A stretch of DNA of 64,000 nucleotides from contig NZ_JACVUI010000002.1 of NCBI RefSeq assembly GCF_016624945.1, forward strand, positions 434,001 through 498,000. The letters are read 5' to 3'. This DNA comes from Acinetobacter sp. S54. GTDB lineage: Bacteria > Pseudomonadota > Gammaproteobacteria > Pseudomonadales > Moraxellaceae. A model generated the notes under the pieces. That model was not told the origin of the DNA. It was given only the letters and a program-made list of their open reading frames with translations, and did not search any database. This document shows, in pieces, positions 18,742 through 27,957 of the stretch (position 1 is the first letter of the stretch; each line of letters begins with the position of its first letter). Both the position numbers and the translations under genes were made by a program.

Positions 18742-19335
18742 TTAAAACGAAGTAAGAGCCGAATAACTCAAGGGTATAGAAAAACTAACCAGTACCAATG
18801 AAGCTGTACGTTTTAGATTTTTCTGATTCAACCATGAAATGCGGTTAGAAACCAAAATAGATCCAATGAATATCCAGAACATGGCTATTGGAAGGATTAA
18901 CGCCAAAAATGTTCCCATATGAATGACATAATTATGTGTGGATGACCAGCTTGAAGCCGGAAAAATCGCAGACGCGAATAAAAGAGCCTTTGGATTCAAC
19001 AATGTCGCACAAAATAATGCTTTAACTGTAATGAGGGGCTGATCCAGAGTCGTATCAACAGTCGAAGTTTTCCAAAGTTTTAAGGCCAGAAAAATAATGT
19101 ATGTTGCACTTAATAATTTCATTACGGGTGGAATCAACGGAAAACTATCCGCAATGGAGTCAATCAAAATTCCCCATAACGAAATGGCAATCAAATAACC
19201 TGTGGCTTCAGCGGGTATAAGCTTCAGTGACTTTCTCAGACCAGACTCAATTCCTGATGATGCAAGAAGTGTATTGGTTGGTCCTGGTGTCAACAGGATT
19301 GTTATCACTAAACTCACAAATAACCATGAAATCAT
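18742..19335 (-). CDS. LysE/RhtB-family amino acid exporter
   Basis: A 197-residue membrane protein with about six hydrophobic helices. The N-terminal TPGPTNTLLASSGIESGLRKS is the LysE/RhtB signature (usual form PGP followed by a glycine-rich motif), and the LNPKALLFASAIFP segment near residue 110 matches the family's second conserved loop. Such proteins export amino acids or derivatives across the inner membrane. It stands alone: the amine island ends on one side and a 284-bp spacer follows on the other. The substrate cannot be told from sequence. Confidence 0.85.
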   Translation of the reverse strand: MISWLFVSLVITILLTPGPTNTLLASSGIESGLRKSLKLIPAEATGYLIAISLWGILIDSIADSFPLIPPVMKLLSATYIIFLALKLWKTSTVDTTLDQPLITVKALFCATLLNPKALLFASAIFPASSWSSTHNYVIHMGTFLALILPIAMFWIFIGSILVSNRISWLNQKNLKRTASLVLVSFSIPLSYSALTSF

Positions 19336-19619
19336 TCAAGTTCCTTCTCTTATAGAGTTGGCAGAATCATTACGTATTGACCACTGTTTTGTCGAGATTT
19401 AAAATGTAAGAAGACATTTAATAACAATAATTTATAATTTCAATTCAATGAATTAAATTAACAAATGTAAACGCCATAAATCCCCTTATCAAAAAATTTC
19501 AGCTCATTATGTCTATAAAGATCATTTTAAAAACCCTACACAGAACCAATGATCTTGACTCATGACACAGCGTTTTTCATTAAACGAGCTGATTTATTTT
19601 ACTTACACATTTGAGCCAT

Positions 19620-20429
19620 TTATAACCCATCATCCAGACCAAATGCCCCAAACTGTGGAAGAGGATCAGATGCTGTCTGCTGTGAACTTTCATCCACTGA
19701 ATTGGACTCATTTTCTGAATTGTCTTCTGTATTTGTTTTAGGTGCGCTATCCATTGAAGATGGATAAGCATCAATTAATAAAATAGACGTTAAGGGACTA
19801 CACTGCGATCTATTCGCTAAATTATCTTCTTCATAAGAAGACGCATATAATTGGCTGGAATATTGGGAATGATAACTCGCTGTCCAGTTCTGCAAAATAT
19901 TAGGTAGGTTAAAGGTATAATAATAAGTTCGAGTCTCATTCGGTTGATACTCATTTACAGTTTCATCATTTAAACACTCATTAGTTTTTGTATTTTTTTC
20001 TGTTTGAGTACCCGTCAATTGAAACGCGGAATTACAACTATCAATATATTCATACATTTTGGAGGAGGTTGTATTTTTAACAATTACCTGCAACTTATAT
20101 CGTACTTTTAATGAATGATTGATAGACAGAAGATCCATACGATCCCCCTGCATCATGGGAGTAAAGGGAGCATAGTGCCTCACAAACTGGATCGTCCGTT
20201 CCATGCCATTGCAATACTGTGTAACCGGATCAGGATAGGCCAAAGCATAAAGCACATCATCCTCCGTCGGGTTAGGAATAATATCTGGTCTGGGCGTAGA
20301 AACAGTACCTGTCCCTGTACCACCTAGACTTACACCAACGCTAAAGTTTTGGCTTTCCTCTCCACAACCCGATAACATCAGTATACCTATGCAACCCCAA
20401 AACAGTTTATAACCTGAATGTACCGCCAA
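19620..20429 (-). CDS. hypothetical lipoprotein (269 aa)
   Basis: No family recognised. The N-terminus GYKLFWGCIGILMLSGCGEES is a lipoprotein signal with lipobox LSGC. A Gly/Thr-rich linker (LGGTGTGTVSTP) follows, then a soluble domain rich in Tyr, Asn and Ser with two internal Cys pairs, and an acidic Ser/Asn-rich tail ending PQFGAFGLDDGL. The only good start is a TTG at 20429 with GGAG about 7 nt upstream; the next Met lies inside the signal. It is probably outer-membrane anchored. It precedes nothing obvious and is separated from the autotransporter genes by terminators, so context gives no function. Confidence 0.65.
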   Translation of the reverse strand: MAVHSGYKLFWGCIGILMLSGCGEESQNFSVGVSLGGTGTGTVSTPRPDIIPNPTEDDVLYALAYPDPVTQYCNGMERTIQFVRHYAPFTPMMQGDRMDLLSINHSLKVRYKLQVIVKNTTSSKMYEYIDSCNSAFQLTGTQTEKNTKTNECLNDETVNEYQPNETRTYYYTFNLPNILQNWTASYHSQYSSQLYASSYEEDNLANRSQCSPLTSILLIDAYPSSMDSAPKTNTEDNSENESNSVDESSQQTASDPLPQFGAFGLDDGL

Positions 20430-20489
20430 AGTTCTCTCCTTTTAACTTTGTTGCTGAAAATTTGACGATCCCCACCCTATCACCAAAAT

Positions 20490-20527
20490 TCAGTATTTAT
20501 TTCTCAGTATTTATTTCTCAGCATTTT
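20490..20527. repeat. 14-bp tandem repeat, 2.7 copies
   Basis: TCAGTATTTATTTC occurs twice back to back (20490-20503, 20504-20517) followed by a partial third copy with one change. It lies about 60-100 bp upstream of the lipoprotein gene and could affect its promoter spacing by slippage. Confidence 0.6.
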
Positions 20528-20585
20528 AACAGGAATTGCTATCAAGCCGATGGCAAAAGCGCGCGAAAGCTTTAGTTTTTTTCTT

Positions 20586-20623
20586 AAAAAAAGGTTGTTC
20601 TCTATGCAGCATAAAGAACAACC
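20586..20623 (-). terminator. rho-independent terminator of the autotransporter locus
   Basis: On the minus strand GGTTGTTCT pairs with AGAACAACC (20593-20601 with 20615-20623) and runs straight into seven U residues. It ends transcription from the YadA-type gene upstream. Confidence 0.8.
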
Positions 20624-20643
20624 GAAGAGGAAAAATGAAAACC

Positions 20644-20681
20644 ATCTGATCTTTAAGATAATAGGAAATTAAAGATCAGAT
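20644..20681. terminator. second hairpin after the first autotransporter gene
   Basis: ATCTGATCTTTAA (20644-20656) pairs perfectly over 13 bp with TTAAAGATCAGAT (20669-20681). It lies 40 bp past the autotransporter stop and may terminate or stabilise the mRNA ahead of the stronger terminator. Confidence 0.6.
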
Positions 20682-20721
20682 TCTTTTGTTTGTTTTTATA
20701 TCTGCCCAAAGTTGAAGAAAC

Positions 20722-22290
20722 TTACCAAAGATAAGTCAAGCCAATACGACTACCGACCTCATTTCCTCCAGCAAAACCAACAGAACCACTTAAAGAAATT
20801 CGATTAGAAATAAATGAAGTAGCTACGCCAACTGAACCTGCTGTTTCCCCTTCATAATGCCCAACCCCAGCAAATACTGCGATTTGTCCCGGACGGATAT
20901 TCGGAATTGCTTGCTGTGCTGCCAGAGCAATGGCAACACCACGATAAGCAGTTCGCTCTATATCATCTAGACGACGATTTGCCTGATCAATACGACCATC
21001 CAAACGACTCACTTCGGCGACACGTGTTGCTGTTTGTGTATCAATGCGTTGTCCCAAGGCGATATCCGCATTTGAACGGGTTTGTGCTTCCGCCGCATCT
21101 CCTGCAATTCTGGCCTGAGTTTCGTTATTGATTGCCGTGGTGCGGGCTGCTGCTTCTGCTGCATCACCAGCAACACGTGCATCTGCTTCATTATTGATCG
21201 CGGTGGTACGTGCTGCTGTTTCTGCTGCATCTGCGTCAATACGTGCCTGAGCTTCTGTATTGATGGCTGCAGTACGTGCCGCGGCTTGGTCGGTATCAGC
21301 CTGTGCTCGTTGAGCGGCTTCATCATCTAAATTGGTTTGCAAAGTGGTATCAGCAGTTGCACGAATTTGTGCTTCATTACTGATCAATCCATCTACATTA
21401 TCTAAAAATTCCTGATTTACACCCAGATTGCTAACCGCACTATTTAACTGTGAAATATTAATGGCATCTGTATCATTAATACCATTGGCAACCTGTGTAA
21501 TCTTTCGGGTTTTAGTGCCATCACTATCGAGTACGCCCTCAACCGTACCTACTGTAACCACACCATTACTGTCGCCGAGCAAATCGTAGGTGTCAGAGTT
21601 ATAGCCCAGAGCAACCGAATTTGCGTCGTTAGCCACAGTATTTGAACCTAAGACTGCAGTGCCCGTCAGTAATGCATTCGAGTTATAACCAATACTGGTT
21701 GCGTCTTTCACGGCATCAGCCTGCCAGCCGATTCCTGTGGCATTTTCCTGACCTAACTCTACGTTATAGCCCAATGATGTCGTATTCTCGGCGTTTGCCC
21801 ATGACTCCGTACCAATTGAAGTTGCATTAGTAGCGGTTGCCCATGACAATTGTCCTAAACTGGTGGAGTTGTCACCGTTGACATAATTATTGTTACCAAT
21901 ACCGGTCGCATTTGCTCCCTGCATCGAAGTGTCATTTCCAATCAACACACTATTGGATGCAAGTACATCAACGTCAGTACCAATCGCTATACTCGTATTG
22001 CTATCGTTAAGAACACGTGCATCGTAGCCTACAGCAATCGAGTTATTGCCCGCAGTCGTATTATTGATACTCCCCGCAACAAAACTATTGTCGCCAGTTG
22101 CATTGTTGAAATAACCTATACTGGTGCTATCGCCTACATCATTACCCTGCCCAATCGCAATGGCATTTGAACCAGTAGCAGTGTTGCTTCCTGTACCAGC
22201 TCCAGTAGGACCCTGAATAGTCTGTGCTGCATACAGATTGCTTGTCATCAATGCTGCTGCTATGACTGATAATTGAAACGTTTTTTTCAT
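20722..22290 (-). CDS. YadA-type trimeric autotransporter adhesin, copy 1
   Basis: A 522-residue surface protein. Signal peptide MKKTFQLSVIAAALMTSNLYA, then a head of about 220 residues with short left-handed roll repeats (SNAIAIGQGNDVGDSTSIG and many GxN/IG units), a neck near ITQVANGINDTDAINISQLNS, a coiled-coil stalk made of 22-residue repeats (AAEAAARTTAINNE), and a C-terminal membrane anchor (RGVAIALAAQQAIPNIRPGQ to the last residue). Trimers would assemble in the outer membrane for adhesion. It is short for the family. The signal and the last 130 residues are nearly the same as in the neighbouring gene, pointing to a recent duplication with head divergence. Confidence 0.9.
   Translation of the reverse strand: MKKTFQLSVIAAALMTSNLYAAQTIQGPTGAGTGSNTATGSNAIAIGQGNDVGDSTSIGYFNNATGDNSFVAGSINNTTAGNNSIAVGYDARVLNDSNTSIAIGTDVDVLASNSVLIGNDTSMQGANATGIGNNNYVNGDNSTSLGQLSWATATNATSIGTESWANAENTTSLGYNVELGQENATGIGWQADAVKDATSIGYNSNALLTGTAVLGSNTVANDANSVALGYNSDTYDLLGDSNGVVTVGTVEGVLDSDGTKTRKITQVANGINDTDAINISQLNSAVSNLGVNQEFLDNVDGLISNEAQIRATADTTLQTNLDDEAAQRAQADTDQAAARTAAINTEAQARIDADAAETAARTTAINNEADARVAGDAAEAAARTTAINNETQARIAGDAAEAQTRSNADIALGQRIDTQTATRVAEVSRLDGRIDQANRRLDDIERTAYRGVAIALAAQQAIPNIRPGQIAVFAGVGHYEGETAGSVGVATSFISNRISLSGSVGFAGGNEVGSRIGLTYLW
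21085..21300. repeat. 66-bp stalk repeats in autotransporter copy 1
   Basis: About three 66-bp units encode 22-residue heptad-like stalk segments (AAxTAARTTAINNEAxARxAGD type). The units are similar to those in the adjacent paralogue, so recombination between or within the genes could change stalk length. Confidence 0.75.
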
Positions 22291-22350
22291 TTGATTGTCC
22301 TTTTATTATGACTAAATCTTACTTAGCGATTTATATCGACTAAATCTGAC

Positions 22351-23856
22351 TTAGTTCCCCCCGAGGACATAAGCTACGCCAGCGCGCGCACCAAATTTTC
22401 CACCATCGGCTACACCCACTGCACCACTACCTGAGAAACGATTGCTAAATGAAGTTACTACACCAAGTGCACCCGCAGCTTCACCTTCGTAATAGCCTGC
22501 TCCACCAAATACTGCGACCTGACCAGGCTGAATGCTTGGAATCGCTTGTTGAGCAGCAAGAGCAATCGCAACACCACGATTTGCAGTCGTTTCAACATCA
22601 TCCAGACGATGATTAATATGATCAATACGACCATCCAGACGTTTGACTTCTGAGGTGCGTGTTGCAGCTTCAACATCAATACGCTGACCTAATGCTAAAT
22701 CTGCATCAGCACGAGCCTGAGCTTCTGCTGCATCACCCGCAATACGTGCTTGAGCTTCATTATTGATCGCTGTAGTACGTGCAGCGGCTTCTGCTGCATC
22801 ACCCGCAATACGTGCCTGAGCTTCATTATTGATGGCTGTAGTACGGGCAGCGGCTTCTGCTGCATCTCCAACAACACGTGCTTGAGCCTCACTATTAATG
22901 GCAGTAGTACGAGCAGCGGTTTCTGCTGCATCACCATCAGCACGTGCCTGCGCTTCATTATCGATATTGGTCTGTAGCGCTGTGTCTGCATCCGCACGGA
23001 TTTGAGCTTCGTTATCAATTTTGCCTTGTATTTCAGTTTTAAATTCTTCACTTGGCGTGGTATCAACATTCGCCAGAGCATCATTTAGCTGTTTAACATT
23101 GACCGCGTCATTATCACGAATACCGTCAGCAACCTGTGTAACACGACGGTCACCCATTGCGACTGTATTTTCTTCATCGGCGATGGTACCTGCACCAATT
23201 GCAACCGAATTTTTTGCAGTTGCCTGTGCACCTGCACCAAATGCAACGGCACCGTCAGCAGTCGCCTGTGCACCTGTTCCCAGTGCAATTGAATCTTTAC
23301 TTTCAGCTTTGGTTGAAGCACCTAAAGCAATTGCATTATCTTGAGTAGCTGCGGCACCAGCACCTAACGCTACTGTCCAATCACCTGTTGCTTCTGCACC
23401 GGCACCTACCGCAGTCGCTGCTTTACCATTTGCTACAGTGCTATCACCGAAAGCACTTGCCTGATTACCACTGGCCTGTGAATTATTACCCACTGCAATA
23501 GTACTGCTATCCGTAGTACTTACATTGTTACCAATGGCGATATTGGCCGCGCCAGCCGTCGTATTGTCATTACCAATCGCAATATTCTTGTCTTGTTGAG
23601 TTGTATTGCCCGAACCTAGCGCAACATTATAGTTACCCTCAACCGTATTATTATTCCCTCCAACAAAGCCTAGCCCCCCAGTCACATTGTTATTGTTACC
23701 AATTACAGTTGTATCAGCGGCGTTATTATCTGTACCCACGACGGTAGTATTTGGACCACTCGCCGTATTCCCTGTACCAATATTGGTTTGAGCGGCATAT
23801 AAATTTGTTGTCATTAACGCAAGTGTAAGTACTGATAGTGGAAACGTTTTAATCAT
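22351..23856 (-). CDS. YadA-type trimeric autotransporter adhesin, copy 2
   Basis: A 501-residue paralogue of the next gene. Signal MIKTFPLSVLTLALMTTNLYA, a roll-type head (GNNNNVTGGLGFVGGN, then VALGAGAAATQDNAIALG units), the neck VTQVADGIRDNDAVNVKQLND, four 22-residue stalk repeats and a YadA anchor ending ARAGVAYVLGGN. I start at the ATG at 23856 (AAGG 9 nt upstream) rather than the ATG at 23874, since the shorter signal aligns with the paralogue. The gap to copy 1 is 60 bp with no terminator, so both may be on one transcript. The role is adhesion or autoaggregation by family. Confidence 0.9.
   Translation of the reverse strand: MIKTFPLSVLTLALMTTNLYAAQTNIGTGNTASGPNTTVVGTDNNAADTTVIGNNNNVTGGLGFVGGNNNTVEGNYNVALGSGNTTQQDKNIAIGNDNTTAGAANIAIGNNVSTTDSSTIAVGNNSQASGNQASAFGDSTVANGKAATAVGAGAEATGDWTVALGAGAAATQDNAIALGASTKAESKDSIALGTGAQATADGAVAFGAGAQATAKNSVAIGAGTIADEENTVAMGDRRVTQVADGIRDNDAVNVKQLNDALANVDTTPSEEFKTEIQGKIDNEAQIRADADTALQTNIDNEAQARADGDAAETAARTTAINSEAQARVVGDAAEAAARTTAINNEAQARIAGDAAEAAARTTAINNEAQARIAGDAAEAQARADADLALGQRIDVEAATRTSEVKRLDGRIDHINHRLDDVETTANRGVAIALAAQQAIPSIQPGQVAVFGGAGYYEGEAAGALGVVTSFSNRFSGSGAVGVADGGKFGARAGVAYVLGGN
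22721..22984. repeat. 66-bp tandem stalk repeats in autotransporter copy 2
   Basis: Four direct 66-bp units, in phase at 22733, 22799, 22865 and 22931, each encoding 22 residues of coiled-coil stalk (AQARIAGDAAEAAARTTAIN). Identity between units is high enough for slippage or recombination that would keep the reading frame. Confidence 0.8.
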
Positions 23857-24295
23857 TACATGATCCTTCTTCATATAAATTATGCTATTGATAAATAATG
23901 GTTTTCTATAAATACGTTTCCAGCGGATGTTTATTATGAGGAACGCATCATCAAAACCAATATTTAATGTGTAATTTGCACATTAATAAAAATTAACATA
24001 GACACCATTGTTTCGCAATAGTTCTAATGAAAGGAATGATTTAAAAATAAAGCCATATAATTACTTGTATTTAATAAATAAAAATAAAAATCTTTTAAAA
24101 GTTACCCTACTTTAATCAGCATAATTAAAAAATATTTTTCATAAATATGTTCAATATAGACATTTATAAAATTAAGTGATAGATTTCCTGCAACAACGTT
24201 CAAGTGAGCCACCATGCTCAATCCATACTTCTTTATTTTTTGTATTTCAATCAATAAAGGACCGATATAAATACAAAGGAATATTAATCTGCTTT
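23857..24295. other. A+T-rich intergenic region upstream of the autotransporters
   Basis: No gene is visible in these 439 bp. It should contain the promoter of the autotransporter pair and the left flank of a transposase remnant. Apart from one inverted repeat at 23964-23986 I see nothing further. Confidence 0.5.
23964..23986. promoter_or_regulatory. inverted repeat upstream of the autotransporters
   Basis: TTAATGTG-N7-CACATTAA is a perfect 8-bp inverted repeat, 108 bp before the copy 2 start. TGTG/CACA arms recall CRP/Vfr-type operators but the spacing (7) differs from the usual TGTGA-N6-TCACA, so the binding protein is open. Confidence 0.4.
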
Positions 24296-24658
24296 ATGCG
24301 TGCCTATTCATTAGATCTTCGAAAAAAAGTCATGGCCCTTTATTACCAGACTGGACACAAATCGAATGTTTGCAAGCAATTCGGTATCGCCAGATCAACG
24401 CTAGATGGCTGGATTAAACTTGAGAAAGAAACACATGCGCTAGAACCACTTCCTGTGGTCAAACAAGGGCGTCCATTTTCTATTAAAAATCTTGAAGACT
24501 TTAAACAATTTGTAGAGACAACACCTTTTACAAAAATTGAGGAGTTGCTAAAACCATTTGAACAAAAATTTGGTTATCAAATTTCTTATGCAATTTTATG
24601 GAGAGGTCTAGATAAAATAGGCAAGACCAGAAGAAATACTGACAAAGTCAGAAACTAA
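24296..24658 (+). pseudogene. IS630-type transposase N-terminal remnant
   Basis: 120 residues starting MRAYSLDLRKKVMALYYQTG, the typical helix-turn-helix N-terminus of IS630-family OrfA (FGIARSTLDGWIKL is the recognition segment). It ends after a second winged-helix-like part (YQISYAILWRGLDKIGKTRR). The DDE catalytic half normally encoded by orfB is absent; instead a DUF6502 gene follows on the other strand. I see no clear terminal inverted repeats. It is a truncated insertion sequence next to the autotransporter locus, consistent with rearrangement there. Confidence 0.7.
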
Positions 24659-24692
24659 TTGTTCATTATTACTGGCATTCATTATATCTATA

Positions 24693-25517
24693 TCATTCAT
24701 CATATTGATAAACGCCCAACCTGAAACGTTTATTCGCATCAGGTGAATTTTCATCGTTTTTACAATAATCAATTGCAGCAGACACAAGCGCTTTTGACAT
24801 TAAATTCCAGAGGTCTCCGCTTAATTGAGTCAATTTTTCAATAGATTCCTGCGACAGTTCATCAGCAAAGATCGCTTGCTCTAAAAAATTGGTATTTTCA
24901 GTCAGATTTCGTATGCCAGCTGATAAATGATCAGAAACATTTTGGGAAAAAATTTGTTTACTTTCATCAACTTTTGGATCAGGTGTGAAACTGGTTTGCT
25001 GAAGCACCACCTGCTGATTTTCTTCAATGACGATACCCAAACGTTTTAATTCCAATAATATTGATTTAGGGTGTTTTTCAGAAGAAATTTGTCGAACCAA
25101 AGCTTCAAAACTATTTTCTGCTCCCTGAAAAGGAAGTGCGAGAGGTAACTTTTGATGAATCCAAGCTCCTACTACACGTGCAGGTACGCTAATAGGAAGT
25201 TGTAAATGGGATTCGTCGACCAGAATATACTCACCGTAGGTTTGGCAAAATGCTCTTACATCTCGCCTATTCAATCCCGATAATAAACTGATTGCAGAAT
25301 CTGTTTTTTTTTGTTGAATACGATCTAATTCCTTTATTGCTTCATTATAAAACAATGCTTTAAGGCCTGTCGCAAATTCTGTATACCCAATACCCGATCT
25401 GATCAACCAATGAATGAGTTGGGGAATGATACTAATCACGTGTTCTAGTGTTGTTTCAGTATCATGAGACAACATCTTTTCTTCAGCATTCACTAAAGTG
25501 GATGATTCTTTACTCAT
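24693..25517 (-). CDS. DUF6502-type hypothetical protein
   Basis: A 274-residue soluble protein of the DUF6502 type: VISIIPQLIHWLIRSGIGYTEFATGLKALFYNEAI at the N-terminus, then LSGLNRRDVRAFC, which resembles a small winged-helix segment, and a helical C-terminal half. GGAG 6 nt before the ATG at 25517 favours that start over one 21 nt upstream. The function of the family is not known to me. It is monocistronic between an IS remnant and a 405-bp spacer. Confidence 0.65.
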   Translation of the reverse strand: MSKESSTLVNAEEKMLSHDTETTLEHVISIIPQLIHWLIRSGIGYTEFATGLKALFYNEAIKELDRIQQKKTDSAISLLSGLNRRDVRAFCQTYGEYILVDESHLQLPISVPARVVGAWIHQKLPLALPFQGAENSFEALVRQISSEKHPKSILLELKRLGIVIEENQQVVLQQTSFTPDPKVDESKQIFSQNVSDHLSAGIRNLTENTNFLEQAIFADELSQESIEKLTQLSGDLWNLMSKALVSAAIDYCKNDENSPDANKRFRLGVYQYDE

Positions 25518-25922
25518 GCAAACTCCAGAATCAAACATGGGGGAAAGCTTCCTTTAATAACAGGAAATAATAAAAGCAATTTTTATTCTAAAATGAATTC
25601 GCTTGAGTTTAACTGAATTAATCCATATAGAAAGTATGGATTGTAGGCTTTTTTTAAAAAAATTTATATATATTTGTCAACTTGCTATTCTAACATAACC
25701 TGTACAGTAATCAGCTTATAAAACACCCATTTTATTGCTACTTCTTTTAATGAAACTTTGGAGAATGTTCTCATCCTCATATTGTTTAATTTAATCTTCT
25801 CTTAGGCGAGCTTAGCGATAACTCAATCGACATGAACCAAGTCCAACTATTTATCAGAATTAAAAAATTCACCACACACTCTTAATATGAATAATTTTTA
25901 CCCAATAGAATCGTGAGAAAAG
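25518..25922. other. intergenic region with no visible gene
   Basis: About 405 bp of A+T-rich sequence between the DUF6502 gene and the hemO-ybaN operon. I see no convincing ORF, hairpin terminator or repeat. Confidence 0.5.
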
Positions 25923-26363
25923 TTATTTTTTAAGCCACATCCACCCTAATACTCCAGCCATACACAAAATTGCGGGGTAGACAAACCAAGGATGTGGAAT
26001 AGTCCAGATCATCAGCCCCGCAGCTAAACTCATGCTCACTGTCGAGATGTATTTGGCTTTTTGAGGAATACGGCGATTTTGTTGCCATTCCTGAATAATG
26101 GGGCCAATATACCGCTGGTTTTGAAACCATTGATGAAGTTTTTCTGACCCACGTGCAGCAAAGAAAACGGCCAAAATTATAAAATCAACCGTAGGTAACC
26201 CTGGAATAAAAACACCCAATATAGCAAGTGCGATACATAGCCAGGCCAAACCAATAAAGATCCAGCGTGCCCAAGCAGAACGAGCCAATTTCGTAGCTGA
26301 ACGAGCGGATGATGGTGGCTGTTCTTGACTTACAATCACGTCTGACTGATCTATTTTTTCCAT
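25923..26363 (-). CDS. YbaN/DUF454 family inner-membrane protein
   Basis: A 146-residue membrane protein with the DUF454 signature LGVFIPGLPTVDFIILAVFFAARGSEKLHQWF and two further hydrophobic helices (AAGLMIWTIPHPWFVYP and the C-terminal AILCMAGVLGWMWL). I prefer the ATG at 26363; a TTG at 26384 lacks a ribosome site. It follows hemO by 27 bp and is probably the last gene of the haem operon. YbaN-type genes often accompany haem oxygenase genes in related bacteria, but their job is not established. Confidence 0.85.
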   Translation of the reverse strand: MEKIDQSDVIVSQEQPPSSARSATKLARSAWARWIFIGLAWLCIALAILGVFIPGLPTVDFIILAVFFAARGSEKLHQWFQNQRYIGPIIQEWQQNRRIPQKAKYISTVSMSLAAGLMIWTIPHPWFVYPAILCMAGVLGWMWLKK

Positions 26364-26390
26364 ACTGGGTAAGCCTTTATACAATTCGGA

Positions 26391-26990
26391 TTATTTCAAT
26401 TCATCAAGTTGAACAAGTGCTTTGCCAAAATATCCAAATGCATCTAAAGCCCCTTGAATTACACGATCTTGCTCAATTTGATCGAAGCCCGTTTCATCTA
26501 ATGCTTGCACAAATCGCTTCCAAACTTTAGCGCGCCCTTCAGGATAAGCAGCCAGATTACGCGCAGCAAAAGTTTCAGAGAACCCAAGATGTTTTTGTGC
26601 TTCCTTAAATAAAAAAGCGGCACCTAAAGTTGAACCTTCAGAGACATAAATCCAGCCCAAAGCTTCTGGTAATTGCACATACTCACTTTGGAGCTGCTGT
26701 CCAAAAGGTTGAATATCTAAATCATTTAAGTCAGCAAGGGCTTGTTTTGATCGACCACGAATATCAAGATCCGGAATCAATTCTGCGACACCCTCTTTTT
26801 CAAAAAGATGCTCAATTTCACGCTGAAAGTAGTATTGAGATAGGGTAAATTGCGCATATTTTTCTTTATTTGAAAATACGTTTGCCTGTGCCATTAACTG
26901 ATGCATACGTTCATGCTCAGCAGCAGTTTCCTGTTTTAAACGTAAAGATAAACTATTATTAATAATCTGTTCTTTAGACAAATTCATCAT
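26391..26990 (-). CDS. hemO: biliverdin-producing haem oxygenase
   Basis: A 199-residue HemO/PigA-type oxygenase. Segments LRLKQETAAEHERMHQLM (with the likely proximal His), ALGWIYVSEGSTLGAAFLFKEA (distal helix glycines) and the RVIQGALDAFGYF tail fit the family. It opens haem to biliverdin, CO and iron in the cytoplasm using reductase electrons. GGAG 6 nt before ATGATG sets the start. It lies 34 bp behind the tonB gene in the hemophilin locus, so it is the last step of haem iron extraction. Confidence 0.92.
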   Translation of the reverse strand: MMNLSKEQIINNSLSLRLKQETAAEHERMHQLMAQANVFSNKEKYAQFTLSQYYFQREIEHLFEKEGVAELIPDLDIRGRSKQALADLNDLDIQPFGQQLQSEYVQLPEALGWIYVSEGSTLGAAFLFKEAQKHLGFSETFAARNLAAYPEGRAKVWKRFVQALDETGFDQIEQDRVIQGALDAFGYFGKALVQLDELK

Positions 26991-27024
26991 TTTTTTCTCC
27001 TGAGAAATGGATATTGCTCATCGG

Positions 27025-27948
27025 CTAACGATCCCGGCTGAGTTTAAGTTGGACTGGAAAATCCACGACAACGGTCTTAGCTTGACCGTTAATTTTATGC
27101 GGTTTAAATCTTGCTTGACGTGCCGCTTGCATCACTCGTTCATCAAGGCTATTAATGCCAGAACTTTGACGCAATTGGACGTCAATGGGTTGTCCTTTTG
27201 CATTAATACGAAGCCGAAGTTCAACCCAACGATTTTTTTGTTGTAGTTCTCGATCATCATAGTTAAGCTGGCCAAAACTCAATACATCAACAGTACTCAC
27301 CTGAATAATGTCATCAGGTTCAGCTTGCGTGGCAGGAGCTTTAGAATATTCTTGTTGTGTCGCAACTGCTTTGACTCCCCCATTTTTTATTTGATTTTTG
27401 GTGCTTTCAGATCCATCTTCTCTTAGCATGGATTGCATGTCTGTAGGGCTAAACTGTTTATCTATGTTGGCGTGTAACCTGTCTGCATTCTGCTGCAATT
27501 GATGAGATGCTATATCTTGTAAATGAGGGTTCAATTTCCCAGATGGCTCTTTACTTAAATTCTTTTCAGGAATCTTTTGAGAAGCAGTTTTTGTGACTAA
27601 TCTTGGATGACTGGTAGATGTAATCTCCTGCTTTTGATGCACATTAGACGCTGATTCTATTGAAACAGCTTGAGGTATTAGAGGATGTTCAATGTGTTTT
27701 TTTGCACTCTGCTCAGGAGAAGGGTCATTAGTCGTCGACAGCGATATAAAACTTACTTTTAATGCATCTATTTTGGGGGATGCTGTAAAGGTATAGGGTT
27801 CAATTAAATGACTAAATATCCAAACAACAAACACATGTATACCCATTACAAAAGTAACTATTAGCCACTTAAAAGAAGGCTTTGACGGTAGCACTAAAGT
27901 GAATTTTAGAATGGACTCATGCACAGGGAATAAAGATTTTGATTTCAT
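27025..27948 (-). CDS. tonB: TonB-family energy transducer of the haem locus
   Basis: A 307-residue protein with one N-terminal membrane helix (residues 27-45), a long disordered Ser/Gln/Pro-containing spacer, and a C-terminal TonB domain with VDVLSFGQLNYDDRELQQKNRWVELRLRIN and SGINSLDERVMQAARQARFKP. The spacer lacks the usual Pro/Lys-rich character. It lies 10 bp behind the Slam gene and 34 bp before hemO, so it most likely energises the HphR receptor. No exbB or exbD lies with it; those must come from elsewhere. Confidence 0.88.
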   Translation of the reverse strand: MKSKSLFPVHESILKFTLVLPSKPSFKWLIVTFVMGIHVFVVWIFSHLIEPYTFTASPKIDALKVSFISLSTTNDPSPEQSAKKHIEHPLIPQAVSIESASNVHQKQEITSTSHPRLVTKTASQKIPEKNLSKEPSGKLNPHLQDIASHQLQQNADRLHANIDKQFSPTDMQSMLREDGSESTKNQIKNGGVKAVATQQEYSKAPATQAEPDDIIQVSTVDVLSFGQLNYDDRELQQKNRWVELRLRINAKGQPIDVQLRQSSGINSLDERVMQAARQARFKPHKINGQAKTVVVDFPVQLKLSRDR

Positions 27949-27957
27949 GATTTATCC

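Noticed and set aside
22721..22984. Regular direct repeats that might be taken for a CRISPR array
   Set aside because: The 66-bp units are contiguous, coding and without unique spacers; they encode coiled-coil stalk residues.
21009..23348. Several long overlapping ORFs in both strands across the autotransporter genes
   Set aside because: They arise from the repetitive, stop-poor composition of the adhesin repeats; none has a ribosome site or recognisable domain.
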